NCBI RefSeq assembly: GCF_000222585.1
Contig: NZ_AFWE01000144.1
Location: forward strand, 1-64,000
Origin: Vibrio scophthalmi LMG 19158
GTDB lineage: Bacteria; Pseudomonadota; Gammaproteobacteria; Enterobacterales; Vibrionaceae
DNA: 64,000 bases
Direction of reading: 5' to 3'
Positions 17,443 through 26,403 of this stretch are shown one piece after another. The notes below the pieces were generated by a model. That model was not told the DNA's origin, did not search any database, and saw only the letters and a program-made list of their open reading frames with translations. The first letter of the stretch is position 1. The number at the start of each line of letters is the position of its first letter. The position numbers were made by a program, and so were the translations under genes.

Positions 17443-19794
17443 ATGAACTTGGAACGTTCCGAACGTATCGAGATCCCCGTACTACCTCTACGAGACGTAG
17501 TAGTTTACCCGCACATGGTAATTCCTTTGTTTGTTGGCCGAGAGAAGTCGATTGCTTGCTTAGAGGCCGCGATGGAATCCAATAAGCAGGTAATGTTGGT
17601 GGCGCAAAAAGAAGCCGACACTGAAGAACCGACCAAAGACGATTTGTTCTCTGTCGGTACAGTGGCGACTATTCTACAGTTGCTAAAACTTCCAGATGGC
17701 ACAGTTAAAGTGCTGGTTGAAGGTCAACAACGCGCCAAAATTCATCAGTTTATCGAAAACGAATTCTTCTTGGCAGACGCAGAATATCTGGTGACTAATG
17801 ATCTGGATGAACGCGAACAAGAAGTCATTGTACGTAGTGCGATCAATCAATTTGAAGGCTTTATCAAGCTGAATAGCAAGATCCCGCCAGAAGTATTGAC
17901 CTCATTAAACGGTATTGATGAAGCTGCTCGTCTCGCCGATACGATCGCCGCTCACATGCCGCTTAAATTAGTCGATAAGCAAAAAGTTCTTGAGATCCTT
18001 GATATCACTGAACGTCTTGAGTTCCTTATGGGCCAGATGGAATCAGAGATCGATATCCTGCAAGTTGAAAAGCGTATTCGCACTCGTGTGAAAAAGCAGA
18101 TGGAAAAATCGCAGCGTGAGTACTATCTGAATGAGCAAATGAAAGCGATTCAGAAAGAGCTTGGCGAAGGCGAAGATGGCATTGATGAATTCGAAGTTCT
18201 GAAAAAGAAAATCGAAGAGTCAAAAATGCCGCAAGAAGCGCGCGAGAAAACCGAACAAGAACTGCAAAAATTAAAAATGATGTCGCCAATGTCAGCAGAA
18301 GCGACCGTGGTTCGTGGCTACATTGATTGGATGATCGGTGTGCCATGGTCTAAACGCACTAAGGTTAAAAAGAACCTTGCCAAAGCGGAAGAGATCTTAA
18401 ATGAAGATCACTACGGCTTAGAGCGCGTGAAAGAACGTATTCTTGAGTACTTGGCGGTACAAAACCGAATCAACAAACTTAAAGGCCCAATCTTATGTTT
18501 GGTTGGTCCTCCAGGTGTGGGTAAAACGTCACTCGGTCGCTCAATTGCTTCGGCAACGGGTCGTCAATACGTCCGTATGGCGCTGGGTGGGGTTCGTGAC
18601 GAAGCGGAAATTCGTGGTCACCGTCGTACTTACATTGGCTCTATGCCAGGCAAACTGATTCAGAAAATGTCGAAAGTTGGCGTGAAAAACCCACTGTTCC
18701 TATTGGACGAAATCGACAAAATGTCATCAGACATGCGTGGCGATCCATCATCAGCACTACTTGAAGTACTTGATCCTGAACAAAATAATGCGTTCAACGA
18801 TCATTACCTAGAAGTGGATTATGATTTGTCAGATGTGATGTTCGTTGCAACATCAAACTCGATGAACATTCCTGGGCCGCTATTGGACCGTATGGAAGTG
18901 ATTCGTCTATCGGGTTACACCGAAGATGAGAAGCTAAACATCGCGAAAAGTCACCTGTTGGATAAGCAGGTAAAACGCAATGGTTTGAAGCCTAACGAAA
19001 TCACCATCGAAGATTCTGCGATCATCGGCATTATCCGTTACTACACACGTGAAGCGGGTGTACGTAGTTTAGAGCGCGAAATCTCGAAGATTTGCCGTAA
19101 AGCAGTGAAGAACATCTTGCTTAACAGCGAACTGAAGTCGGTGACTGTCTCAATTGATAACTTGAAAGAGTACTTGGGCGTGCAACGTTTTGACTTCGGC
19201 AAAGCGGATGACAGCAACCGTATTGGTCAAGTCACGGGTCTTGCATGGACAGAAGTCGGTGGCGATTTGCTGACGATTGAAACTGAATCTATGCCGGGCA
19301 AAGGCAAGTTAACTCAAACGGGTTCACTTGGCGAAGTGATGCAAGAGTCGATTCAAGCGGCGATGACGGTGGTCCGTACTCGTGCGGAAAAACTGGGTAT
19401 TAACTCAGACTTCTACGAGAAGCGTGACATCCACGTGCACGTTCCTGAAGGTGCAACGCCAAAAGATGGTCCAAGTGCGGGTATCGCAATGTGTACCGCA
19501 TTGGTTTCTAGCCTAACGGGTAACCCTGTAAAAGCAGAAGTGGCGATGACAGGTGAAATTACCCTGCGTGGTGAAGTTTTACCGATCGGTGGTTTGAAGG
19601 AAAAACTGCTTGCTGCGCACCGTGGCGGCATCAAAACCGTGCTGATCCCGAAAGACAACGAACGTGATTTGGAAGAGATTCCTGAGAACGTGATCGCAGA
19701 CTTGAAAGTCATTCCAGTACAGTGGATTGATGAGGTTCTGAGCGTTGCTTTGGAAAGAGATCCATCCGGTGTTGAGTTCACTACTGAAAAATAG
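17443..19794 (+). CDS. lon: ATP-dependent protease Lon
   Basis: 783-residue LonA protease that degrades misfolded and regulatory proteins in the cytoplasm. The N-terminal substrate domain begins IPVLPLRDVVVYPHM. The AAA+ module has Walker A (GPPGVGKT, about 354-361) and Walker B (LFLLDEIDK). The protease domain carries the catalytic dyad Ser 678 (DGPSAG) and Lys 721 (GGLKEK). The length matches the family. A heat-shock promoter lies upstream and a strong terminator downstream. Confidence 0.98.
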   Translation: MNLERSERIEIPVLPLRDVVVYPHMVIPLFVGREKSIACLEAAMESNKQVMLVAQKEADTEEPTKDDLFSVGTVATILQLLKLPDGTVKVLVEGQQRAKIHQFIENEFFLADAEYLVTNDLDEREQEVIVRSAINQFEGFIKLNSKIPPEVLTSLNGIDEAARLADTIAAHMPLKLVDKQKVLEILDITERLEFLMGQMESEIDILQVEKRIRTRVKKQMEKSQREYYLNEQMKAIQKELGEGEDGIDEFEVLKKKIEESKMPQEAREKTEQELQKLKMMSPMSAEATVVRGYIDWMIGVPWSKRTKVKKNLAKAEEILNEDHYGLERVKERILEYLAVQNRINKLKGPILCLVGPPGVGKTSLGRSIASATGRQYVRMALGGVRDEAEIRGHRRTYIGSMPGKLIQKMSKVGVKNPLFLLDEIDKMSSDMRGDPSSALLEVLDPEQNNAFNDHYLEVDYDLSDVMFVATSNSMNIPGPLLDRMEVIRLSGYTEDEKLNIAKSHLLDKQVKRNGLKPNEITIEDSAIIGIIRYYTREAGVRSLEREISKICRKAVKNILLNSELKSVTVSIDNLKEYLGVQRFDFGKADDSNRIGQVTGLAWTEVGGDLLTIETESMPGKGKLTQTGSLGEVMQESIQAAMTVVRTRAEKLGINSDFYEKRDIHVHVPEGATPKDGPSAGIAMCTALVSSLTGNPVKAEVAMTGEITLRGEVLPIGGLKEKLLAAHRGGIKTVLIPKDNERDLEEIPENVIADLKVIPVQWIDEVLSVALERDPSGVEFTTEK

Positions 19795-19823
19795 TGATGT
19801 GCAGCAAAAATAAGTAAAAGATT

Positions 19824-19862
19824 ACGCTGATTAGCTGAAAAATGCTTGTCAGCGTTTTTTTT
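19824..19862 (+). terminator. Terminator after lon
   Basis: ACGCTGA (19824-19830) pairs with TCAGCGT (19849-19855) and is followed by seven further T's. Confidence 0.85.
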
Positions 19863-19987
19863 GGAAGCTAACTTTAGCCACTGTAGCTTGAACCCTTGAT
19901 AGATAAGGGGTAGAGCTGAATTTGAAACTAAATGGAACGAATAGCCGTCTTACAAAATAATAACAGACGGCCCAAAGGGGAAATACC

Positions 19988-20260
19988 GTGAACAAAACTC
20001 AATTAGTAGAAAAAATCGCAGAAAACTCAGACCTATCTAAAGCAGCAGCTGGCCGTGCCCTAGACGCATTCATCGAGGCGGTAAGCGGTACTCTACAATC
20101 AGGCGACCAAGTTGCTCTAGTTGGCTTTGGTACTTTCAGCGTTCGTACTCGTGCAGCTCGCACAGGTCGTAACCCTAAGACTGGCGCAGAAATCCAAATC
20201 GCTGAAGCGAAAGTACCTTCTTTCAAAGCTGGTAAAGCACTAAAAGATTCTTGCAACTAA
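19988..20260 (+). CDS. hupB: DNA-binding protein HU-beta
   Basis: 90-residue HU protein, a nucleoid protein that bends DNA without strict sequence preference. The family signature [21 protein letters not shown] and the C-terminal [12 protein letters not shown] are present. The start is GTG at 19988, preceded by AAAGGGG; no ATG start is available. It lies between lon and ppiD, the usual order. Codon use is highly biased, as for abundant proteins. Confidence 0.97.
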   Translation: MNKTQLVEKIAENSDLSKAAAGRALDAFIEAVSGTLQSGDQVALVGFGTFSVRTRAARTGRNPKTGAEIQIAEAKVPSFKAGKALKDSCN

Positions 20261-20306
20261 TCTAAACAAGCTACGCGTCAGTAGTTTGTTAGAACCGTTT
20301 TAATTT

Positions 20307-20339
20307 ATGCGCATCCTACTGATGCGCATTTCTTTTTCT
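20307..20339 (+). terminator. Terminator after hupB
   Basis: ATGCGCATC (20307-20315) and GATGCGCAT (20321-20329) form a perfect 9-bp stem around a 5-base loop, followed by TTCTTTTTCT. Confidence 0.85.
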
Positions 20340-20431
20340 GATATCATCTCGCTACCGAAATTATTTTAAATAGAAGCCGTGTTGTCTCATGCCGAGACGA
20401 TAACGGATCATTCGCGGAGAGTAACAATAGT

Positions 20432-22291
20432 ATGATGGATCGATTACGCGAAGGCGTGAATAGCATCGCGGTTAAAATTATCCTAAGCCTGATTATCCTG
20501 TCTTTCGTATTTGCGGGAGTAGGTAGCTACATCGTTGGTGGTACTAACAACGTTGCGGCTAAAGTTGGGAATGTCGAAATCAGTCGTGGTGATTTCGAAC
20601 AGGCTTACCAAAACGAACGTAATCGTATGCAAGCTCAGCTTGGTGATTATTTCTCAAACTTACTGGCTGATCCAAGCTACGTAGAATCTTTCCGCCAATC
20701 TGTTCTTGACCGTATGGTGAATGATGCCTTGTTAGAGCAACACGCTCAAACACTAGGTCTACGAGTGGGTGATGCACAGGTTCGTGCGCTATTGCTATCA
20801 ATGCCACAATTCCAAGTTGAAGGTGTCTTCAACCAAGAAGTGTACCAATCAGCACTACGTCGTGCAGGCTTTAGCCCTGAGAGCTTTGCTCAATACCTAC
20901 GTCGTGATCTCGTACGTAACCAGTTAGTGACGGCAGTCCAAGCGAGTGATTTTTCTCTTCCAGGTGAAGTGAACGCGCAAAGCGAACTGCTGATGCAAAC
21001 ACGTGAAGTGAAAACCATCAACCTAGCGTTGGCGGATTTCGCACAAAAAGTGCAACTGACTGACGAAGAAATTGCCGAATACTACAAGCAAAATCCAGAG
21101 CGCTACACTCGTCCAGAACAAGTGAAGGTTGCCTACATTGAGTTGTCTGCAGAAGCGCTAAAACAAAACATTCAGATTGATGATGCTGACGTACAAGCGT
21201 ACTACCAAGCGCATCTTGATAAATACTCATCTGAAGAGCAGCGTGAAGTAAGCCACATCCTTGTTCAAGGTGACGACGAAGCGAAAGCGCAAGCGATTCT
21301 AGATGAATTGAATGCTGGTGCTGATTTCGCAACGCTTGCTGAAGAAAAATCAGAAGATGTTGGCAGTGCAGAAGAAGGGGGTTCACTTGGCTTTATCGAA
21401 CGTGACACCATGGATCCTGCCTTTGAAGAAGCCGCTTTCGCGCTTAAAAATCCAGGCGACATCTCTGGCTTAGTGAAATCGAACTTTGGTTACCACATCA
21501 TCAAGCTTGATGCGTTGAAAGATTCAGTGGCGAAGCCATTGGCTGAAGTTGCGGCAACCATCAAACAAGAAATGCGTGATCAGCAAGCGATCGACCAGTA
21601 CTACGAGTTGCAAAGCGAACTTGAAAAAGTCGCTTTTGAATACCCAGATTCACTGGACGATGCCGCTGAAGCGGTTAACGCGAAGATCGAAACGACAGAC
21701 TTTATTTCTCAAGTGGATGCGCCAGAAATCCTAAAATCACCAGCAGTGATTCAAGCGATTCTTAGCCCAGAAGTGAAAGAAGATGGTTTGAACTCTGAAG
21801 TGATCGAAATTGCACCAGAGCACGTTATCGTGGTTCGTGTTGAAGATGCACGTGATGAGACCGTTTTACCGCTTGAAGCTGTACGTGATCAAGTTGTCGC
21901 GCAACTATCAAAAGTGAAAGGTGAACAGAACGCGATTGAGTTGGCTAAGACAGTGGTTGCTGAGCTAAAAGCGGGCAATCAAGCAGTATTGGCTGAGAAC
22001 GGCTTAGCGTTTGGTGATATTGAAAACATCGACCGTGGTTCACACCTTGCTGACGTTGTGTTCGCGATGGCGAAACCTGCGGAAGGCAAAGTTGAATATG
22101 CACAAGCAAAAGTCTTCAATGGCGATGTTGCTATTGTTGAGTTGCTGTCGGTTTCAGATATGTTTACCACGCAATACAACGACCAAATCGCTGAACAGAT
22201 GGTACAAATGAATGCACAACAAGACCTAAGTGGTTTGATTAGCATTCTGCGTAAAACGACGGATATCGAATACTTTGCTGTGACTCAATAA
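20432..22291 (+). CDS. ppiD: Periplasmic folding factor PpiD
   Basis: 619-residue SurA-like chaperone anchored in the inner membrane with most of its mass in the periplasm, where it helps proteins leaving the SecYEG channel. It has one N-terminal helix (about residues 13-35, IILSLIILSFVFAGVGSYIVG), a SurA-type N-terminal domain, and one parvulin domain (about 267-357, from REVSHILVQGDD to FGYHIIKLDA), then a helical C-terminal part. It follows hupB as in other gammaproteobacteria and is closed by a terminator. Confidence 0.95.
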   Translation: MMDRLREGVNSIAVKIILSLIILSFVFAGVGSYIVGGTNNVAAKVGNVEISRGDFEQAYQNERNRMQAQLGDYFSNLLADPSYVESFRQSVLDRMVNDALLEQHAQTLGLRVGDAQVRALLLSMPQFQVEGVFNQEVYQSALRRAGFSPESFAQYLRRDLVRNQLVTAVQASDFSLPGEVNAQSELLMQTREVKTINLALADFAQKVQLTDEEIAEYYKQNPERYTRPEQVKVAYIELSAEALKQNIQIDDADVQAYYQAHLDKYSSEEQREVSHILVQGDDEAKAQAILDELNAGADFATLAEEKSEDVGSAEEGGSLGFIERDTMDPAFEEAAFALKNPGDISGLVKSNFGYHIIKLDALKDSVAKPLAEVAATIKQEMRDQQAIDQYYELQSELEKVAFEYPDSLDDAAEAVNAKIETTDFISQVDAPEILKSPAVIQAILSPEVKEDGLNSEVIEIAPEHVIVVRVEDARDETVLPLEAVRDQVVAQLSKVKGEQNAIELAKTVVAELKAGNQAVLAENGLAFGDIENIDRGSHLADVVFAMAKPAEGKVEYAQAKVFNGDVAIVELLSVSDMFTTQYNDQIAEQMVQMNAQQDLSGLISILRKTTDIEYFAVTQ

Positions 22292-22320
22292 GTCTTATCA
22301 ATGTAAATGATATAAATATT

Positions 22321-22353
22321 AAAACGGGTTGCTTTGGCAGCCCGTTTTGTTTC
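22321..22353 (+). terminator. Terminator after ppiD
   Basis: AAACGGG pairs with CCCGTTT with inner TGC/GCA pairing, followed by TGTTTC. The stem spans 22322-22347. Confidence 0.75.
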
Positions 22354-22428
22354 TCACTATTGCAATCAACAAATGCTTCTGAACTGATTATGCTGGCTAT
22401 TCCACCACTATGAACATAAGGAATTGTC

Positions 22429-22743
22429 ATGAATATCAAAGCGCTTGTTCTTTCTGTTGTACTCACTTTTTCGCTTCCTTTTACTGCCGTTTTGGCAGAA
22501 CAACAACCAGATTCTCCACCTGAAAACCCAAAATATGATGGCATTGAAATTGTCGTTAACGTTAATCAAGCATCGGCACAAGAAATAGCGGATTTGCTCA
22601 AGGGCATCGGCTTAACTAAAGCGCAGGCGATTGTCGATTATCGTGACCAACAAGGGCCATTTAAGCGAATTGAAGATCTGGCGAAAGTAAGCGGAGTGGG
22701 TGAGGCTACTGTGGCCAAAAATGTTGGCCGGATTGAACTGTAA
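22429..22743 (+). CDS. comEA: ComEA-family helix-hairpin-helix protein
   Basis: 104-residue exported DNA-binding protein. A signal peptide (MNIKALVLSVVLTFSLPFTAVLA) precedes a short acidic/proline linker and a single HhH domain (VNVNQASAQEIADLLKGIG through GVGEATVAKNVGRIEL). In Vibrio the ComEA protein binds incoming DNA in the periplasm during natural transformation; this gene has the right size and the conserved location after ppiD. The symbol is by family and context. Competence-specific control cannot be seen in the short upstream gap. Confidence 0.85.
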   Translation: MNIKALVLSVVLTFSLPFTAVLAEQQPDSPPENPKYDGIEIVVNVNQASAQEIADLLKGIGLTKAQAIVDYRDQQGPFKRIEDLAKVSGVGEATVAKNVGRIEL

Positions 22744-22900
22744 AGTGGCGAGTTGAAACGGCACTGACTGCTGAGGTGTTCATCGTTCGGTGACGATGAC
22801 CTCTGCGGTTATCACGGCTTAGGCCACGTTTTAGCAATCTATCAATCCAGATTGCCAGCAAAATGCCCAAGGGATAACCAATTTCCCTTGGGTTTTTCTT
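22744..22900 (+). ncRNA. Structured RNA candidate between comEA and cmk
   Basis: After comEA the DNA could fold into three stem-loops in a row: GAGGT...CATCG/CGATGACCTC (about 22776-22803, with a small bulge), a perfect GCAATCT/AGATTGC stem (22834-22840 with 22849-22855), and a terminator, CCCAAGGG/CCCTTGGG (22866-22873 with 22885-22892) followed by TTTTT. No ORF fits. This is the layout of a processed 3' UTR RNA or small RNA. I see no convincing separate promoter, so a 3' UTR product of comEA is more likely. Confidence 0.35.
22866..22899 (+). terminator. Terminator between comEA and cmk
   Basis: CCCAAGGG (22866-22873) pairs with CCCTTGGG (22885-22892) around an 11-base loop, then TTTTTCTTTTC. 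It ends the comEA transcript. Confidence 0.8.
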
Positions 22901-23022
22901 TTCTCTTTAAATGACCAACTAATTAGCTAAAACTTCCCTAGAACCTAGCGGCAAATAGCACTATAATTTCTCGCCGAAAGCCATAGCAGCATTGCAGTGG
23001 CGCAAACAACTTGGAGTAATTC

Positions 23023-23703
23023 ATGTCCTCTCATACGCCGGTTATCACCGTTGATGGACCAAGTGGTGCGGGTAAAGGCACGCTTTGTATGCAACTCGCT
23101 AACAAGCTAGAGTTTCATTTGCTAGATTCTGGTGCTATTTATCGCGTACTTGCTTTAGCCGCAATTCACCACGGTGTTGATCTTGAAACTGAAGATTCAC
23201 TGGTTGCATTGGCAACGCACTTAGATGTGCAGTTTATTGCTGAAGGCGAATTGGTTAAGGTCATCCTTGAAGGCGAAGATGTCTCGGGTGAGCTGCGTAA
23301 AGAGCAAACGGGCATGGCGGCATCTAAGGTTGCTGCGCTACCTCGAGTGCGAGAAGCATTGCTACGTCGTCAGCGTGCGTTCGCTGATGGCAAAGGCCTA
23401 GTGGCCGATGGTCGTGACATGGGTACAGTGGTCTTTCCTCAAGCTGAAGTGAAAATCTTCCTCGATGCAAGTGCCGATGAACGTGCTCAGCGCCGTCTTA
23501 AACAGTTGCAAGAGAAAGGGTTAGATGTTAACTTTGCTGACCTTTTAAGCGAGATCCAAGAGCGTGACGATCGTGATCGTAATCGCCCAGTGGCGCCGTT
23601 GCGCCCTGCAGAGGATGCGCTTGTGCTGGACTCTACGTCGATGGGTATCGACGAAGTGGTCGAAAAAGCACTACAATATATCGAATCTAAACTGACTGCG
23701 TAA
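23023..23703 (+). CDS. cmk: Cytidylate kinase
   Basis: 226-residue CMP/dCMP kinase that makes CDP from ATP and CMP. The nucleotide-binding loop is [10 protein letters not shown] (residues 11-20). The CMP-binding insert and the RDMGTVVFP segment typical of the bacterial enzyme follow, and the lid contains [13 protein letters not shown]. It lies immediately upstream of rpsA, the standard order, and probably drives part of rpsA expression. Confidence 0.97.
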   Translation: MSSHTPVITVDGPSGAGKGTLCMQLANKLEFHLLDSGAIYRVLALAAIHHGVDLETEDSLVALATHLDVQFIAEGELVKVILEGEDVSGELRKEQTGMAASKVAALPRVREALLRRQRAFADGKGLVADGRDMGTVVFPQAEVKIFLDASADERAQRRLKQLQEKGLDVNFADLLSEIQERDDRDRNRPVAPLRPAEDALVLDSTSMGIDEVVEKALQYIESKLTA

Positions 23704-23811
23704 TTCGCGGGGTCAGCTCAGAGCGTCGGCCGCAAGGATGATGGCTGGCGAATTTAATAACCCCATGCGGTAGGATACCCGTGGACGTTTAATTTATTGA
23801 AGATCAAATAA
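23704..23811 (+). promoter_or_regulatory. rpsA leader with GGA-loop hairpins
   Basis: The 108-base leader before rpsA can form short stems that each display GGA: GGTA-GGA-TACC (23769-23779), CGTGGACG (23780-23787), and a larger stem around CGGCCGCAAGGATGATGGC near 23728-23750. Ribosomal protein S1 is known in E. coli to repress its own mRNA through hairpins with GGA loops. The ribosome binding site before the ATG is weak, as in that system. The assignment is inference from pattern and position. Confidence 0.5.
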
Positions 23812-25482
23812 ATGACTGAATCTTTTGCTCAACTCTTTGAAGAGTTTCTGAACGAAACTGAATTCCAACAAGGCAGCATCGTTAAAGGTACTGTAGTAGC
23901 TATCGAGAACGGTTTCGTTCTTGTTGACGCTGGTCTTAAGTCTGAATCTGCTATCCCAGCAGAGCAATTCAAGAACGCTGCTGGCGAACTTGAAGTTGCT
24001 GTTGGCGACGAAGTAGACGTAGCTCTAGACGCTGTTGAAGATGGTTTCGGTGAAACTCAACTTTCTCGTGAGAAAGCGAAACGTCACGAAGCTTGGATCG
24101 TTCTTGAGAAAGCTTACGAAGAAGCTGAAACTGTTGTTGGTATCATCAACGGTAAAGTTAAAGGCGGTTTCACTGTTGAACTAAACGGTATCCGTGCTTT
24201 CCTTCCAGGTTCTCTAGTAGACGTACGTCCTATCCGTGACACTGCTCACCTTGAAAACAAAGAGCTAGAGTTCAAAGTTATCAAGCTTGACCAGAAGCGT
24301 AACAACGTAGTTGTTTCTCGTCGCGCAGTTATCGAATCTGAAAACAGCGTTGAACGTGATGAGCTACTTGAAAACCTACAAGAAGGCGCAGAAGTTAAAG
24401 GTATCGTTAAGAACCTTACTGACTACGGTGCATTCGTTGATCTAGGTGGTGTTGACGGTCTTCTACATATCACTGATATGGCATGGAAACGCGTTAAGCA
24501 CCCATCAGAAATCGTTAACGTAGGTGACGAAATCCTAGTTAAAGTTCTTAAGTTCGATCGTGAGCGTACTCGCGTATCACTAGGTCTTAAGCAACTTGGC
24601 GAAGATCCATGGGTAGCAATCGCTAAACGTTACCCAGAAGGTCACAAGCTTTCTGGTCGTGTTACTAACCTAACTGATTACGGCTGCTTCGTTGAAATCG
24701 AAGAAGGCGTTGAAGGTCTAGTTCACGTTTCTGAAATGGATTGGACTAACAAGAACATCCACCCATCTAAAGTTGTTAATGTTGGCGACGAAGTTGAGGT
24801 TATGGTTCTTGAGATCGACGAAGAACGTCGTCGTATCTCTCTAGGTCTAAAACAGTGTAAAGCTAACCCTTGGCAGTCATTCGCTGAAGCGCAAGCTAAA
24901 GGCGACAAAGTGACTGGTAAGATCAAGTCTATCACTGACTTCGGTATCTTCATCGGTCTAGACGGCGGCATCGACGGTCTAGTTCACCTATCTGACATTT
25001 CTTGGAATGTTGCTGGCGAAGAAGCTGTACGTGAGTACAAGAAAGGCGACGAGATCTCTGCAGTTGTTCTAGCAGTAGACGCAGAGCGTGAGCGCATCTC
25101 TCTAGGCGTTAAGCAAATGGAAAATGACCCATTCAATGCTTACGTTGCAGAGAAGAAGAAAGGCGTTCTTGTTAACGGTACTGTTACTGCTGTTGATGCT
25201 AAAGGCGCAACAATCGAGCTTGAAGAAGGCGTAGAAGGTTACATCCGCGTTTCTGAAATCGCTCGTGACCGCGTAGAAGACGCATCTCTAATCCTAAGCG
25301 TTGGTGACAGCGTTGAAGCGAAATTTACTGGTGTAGACCGTAAGAACCGCGTAATCAACCTATCTATCAAAGCTAAAGATGAAGCTGATGAGCAAGAAGC
25401 AATGGCATCTATCAACAAGCAAGATGACGCTGCATTCGGTAACGCTATGGCAGACGCTTTCAAAGCAGCTAAAGGCGAATAA
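23812..25482 (+). CDS. rpsA: 30S ribosomal protein S1
   Basis: 556-residue S1, which binds mRNA at the 30S subunit and helps initiation. Six S1/OB repeats are visible, with recurring motifs such as [35 protein letters not shown] and [18 protein letters not shown]. Codon choice is extreme, typical of a highly expressed ribosomal gene. It follows cmk and precedes ihfB, the conserved order. A strong terminator follows. Confidence 0.98.
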   Translation: MTESFAQLFEEFLNETEFQQGSIVKGTVVAIENGFVLVDAGLKSESAIPAEQFKNAAGELEVAVGDEVDVALDAVEDGFGETQLSREKAKRHEAWIVLEKAYEEAETVVGIINGKVKGGFTVELNGIRAFLPGSLVDVRPIRDTAHLENKELEFKVIKLDQKRNNVVVSRRAVIESENSVERDELLENLQEGAEVKGIVKNLTDYGAFVDLGGVDGLLHITDMAWKRVKHPSEIVNVGDEILVKVLKFDRERTRVSLGLKQLGEDPWVAIAKRYPEGHKLSGRVTNLTDYGCFVEIEEGVEGLVHVSEMDWTNKNIHPSKVVNVGDEVEVMVLEIDEERRRISLGLKQCKANPWQSFAEAQAKGDKVTGKIKSITDFGIFIGLDGGIDGLVHLSDISWNVAGEEAVREYKKGDEISAVVLAVDAERERISLGVKQMENDPFNAYVAEKKKGVLVNGTVTAVDAKGATIELEEGVEGYIRVSEIARDRVEDASLILSVGDSVEAKFTGVDRKNRVINLSIKAKDEADEQEAMASINKQDDAAFGNAMADAFKAAKGE

Positions 25483-25499
25483 TTTTATTCCCTTATAGC

Positions 25500-25527
25500 A
25501 AAAAGGAGCCGCAAGGCTCCTTTTTTA
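25500..25527. terminator. Terminator after rpsA
   Basis: AAAAAGGAGCC (25500-25510) pairs with GGCTCCTTTTT (25515-25525) around a GCAA tetraloop, with a long T run. Confidence 0.92.
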
Positions 25528-25626
25528 TTTGTGTGGGCTAAAACCAATTTCTGCAACAACGAGTCAACAAGCTGAATCATACTTGCGCATGTTGTTCAAA
25601 TATTGTCTAGAATTGATAGCAAGTGT

Positions 25627-25655
25627 TTGTTGGAATTGGTATTAGTTACTATAAT
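25627..25655 (+). promoter_or_regulatory. Sigma-70 promoter for ihfB
   Basis: TTGTTG (25627-25632), a 17-base spacer and a perfect TATAAT (25650-25655) lie 30 bases upstream of the ihfB ATG. Confidence 0.65.
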
Positions 25656-25684
25656 AAGTGATAAATTACTCTACGAGGGAAATT

Positions 25685-25966
25685 ATGACTAAGTCTGAAT
25701 TGATTGAAAGACTTTGCGCTGAGCAAACACATCTTTCAGCAAAAGAAGTCGAAGATGCGGTAAAAGACATTCTTGAACATATGGCATCAACGCTTGAAAA
25801 GGGCGATCGCATCGAGATTCGCGGTTTTGGTAGTTTCTCACTTCACTACCGTGAGCCACGTACAGGTCGTAACCCTAAGACCGGCGATAAAGTTGAATTA
25901 GAAGGTAAATACGTACCTCACTTCAAACCAGGCAAAGAATTGCGTGAACGAGTGAACCTAGGTTAA
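25685..25966 (+). CDS. ihfB: Integration host factor subunit beta
   Basis: 93-residue beta subunit of IHF, which bends DNA at specific sites. The family signature [21 protein letters not shown] and [14 protein letters not shown] are present. I chose ATG 25685 ([10 protein letters not shown], after GAGGGAAATT) over the in-frame start at 25658, because it has a ribosome binding site and gives the usual length. The upstream promoter would leave the earlier start almost at the transcription start. Confidence 0.97.
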   Translation: MTKSELIERLCAEQTHLSAKEVEDAVKDILEHMASTLEKGDRIEIRGFGSFSLHYREPRTGRNPKTGDKVELEGKYVPHFKPGKELRERVNLG

Positions 25967-25981
25967 TTCGAATTGAATAAT

Positions 25982-26018
25982 AAAAAGGCGGTTTGCTTCT
26001 AGCACACCGCCTTTTTTT
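25982..26018. terminator. Terminator after ihfB
   Basis: AAAAAGGCGGT (25982-25992) pairs with ACCGCCTTTTT (26006-26016), a strong stem with seven T's. Confidence 0.9.
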
Positions 26019-26099
26019 GCCTATGGTAAGATAACCATGGAGTGTTTATAGGTTTTACTGCATAATCTTAGCAGCAGATTTTCGGATGGGTAATGGACT

Positions 26100-26378
26100 A
26101 TGAAAATTATAAAAATCGTTATCGTATTAGCTTTGTTTCTAGTCGCGTTGGCGTTAGGCTCGCAAAATCAAGCGGTTGTGAATTTTAACTACCTGTTAGC
26201 TCAGGGAGACTTTCATCTATCAACCTTGCTTGGTGTGGTTTTTGTTACCGGCTTTGCAGTCGCATGGATTATTTTTGGCACTCTTCATCTGAAGTCACAG
26301 CTTCAGATCCGTAAACTGAACAAGCAGCTTAAAAAGCTCACTCCAGCCTCTACTGAGGTTGTACAGAATAAAGCGTAA
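26100..26378 (+). CDS. lapA: LPS assembly protein A (LapA)
   Basis: 92-residue inner-membrane protein of the LapA (DUF1049) family. It has two membrane helices (residues 3-22 and about 42-66) and a basic, coiled C-terminal tail (LKSQLQIRKLNKQLKKL). It partners LapB in control of LpxC and lipopolysaccharide synthesis. lapB starts 25 bases downstream on the same strand, so the two form one operon. Confidence 0.92.
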   Translation: MKIIKIVIVLALFLVALALGSQNQAVVNFNYLLAQGDFHLSTLLGVVFVTGFAVAWIIFGTLHLKSQLQIRKLNKQLKKLTPASTEVVQNKA

Positions 26379-26403
26379 TCGAGATAGGTAGACTTTTTCC
26401 TCA

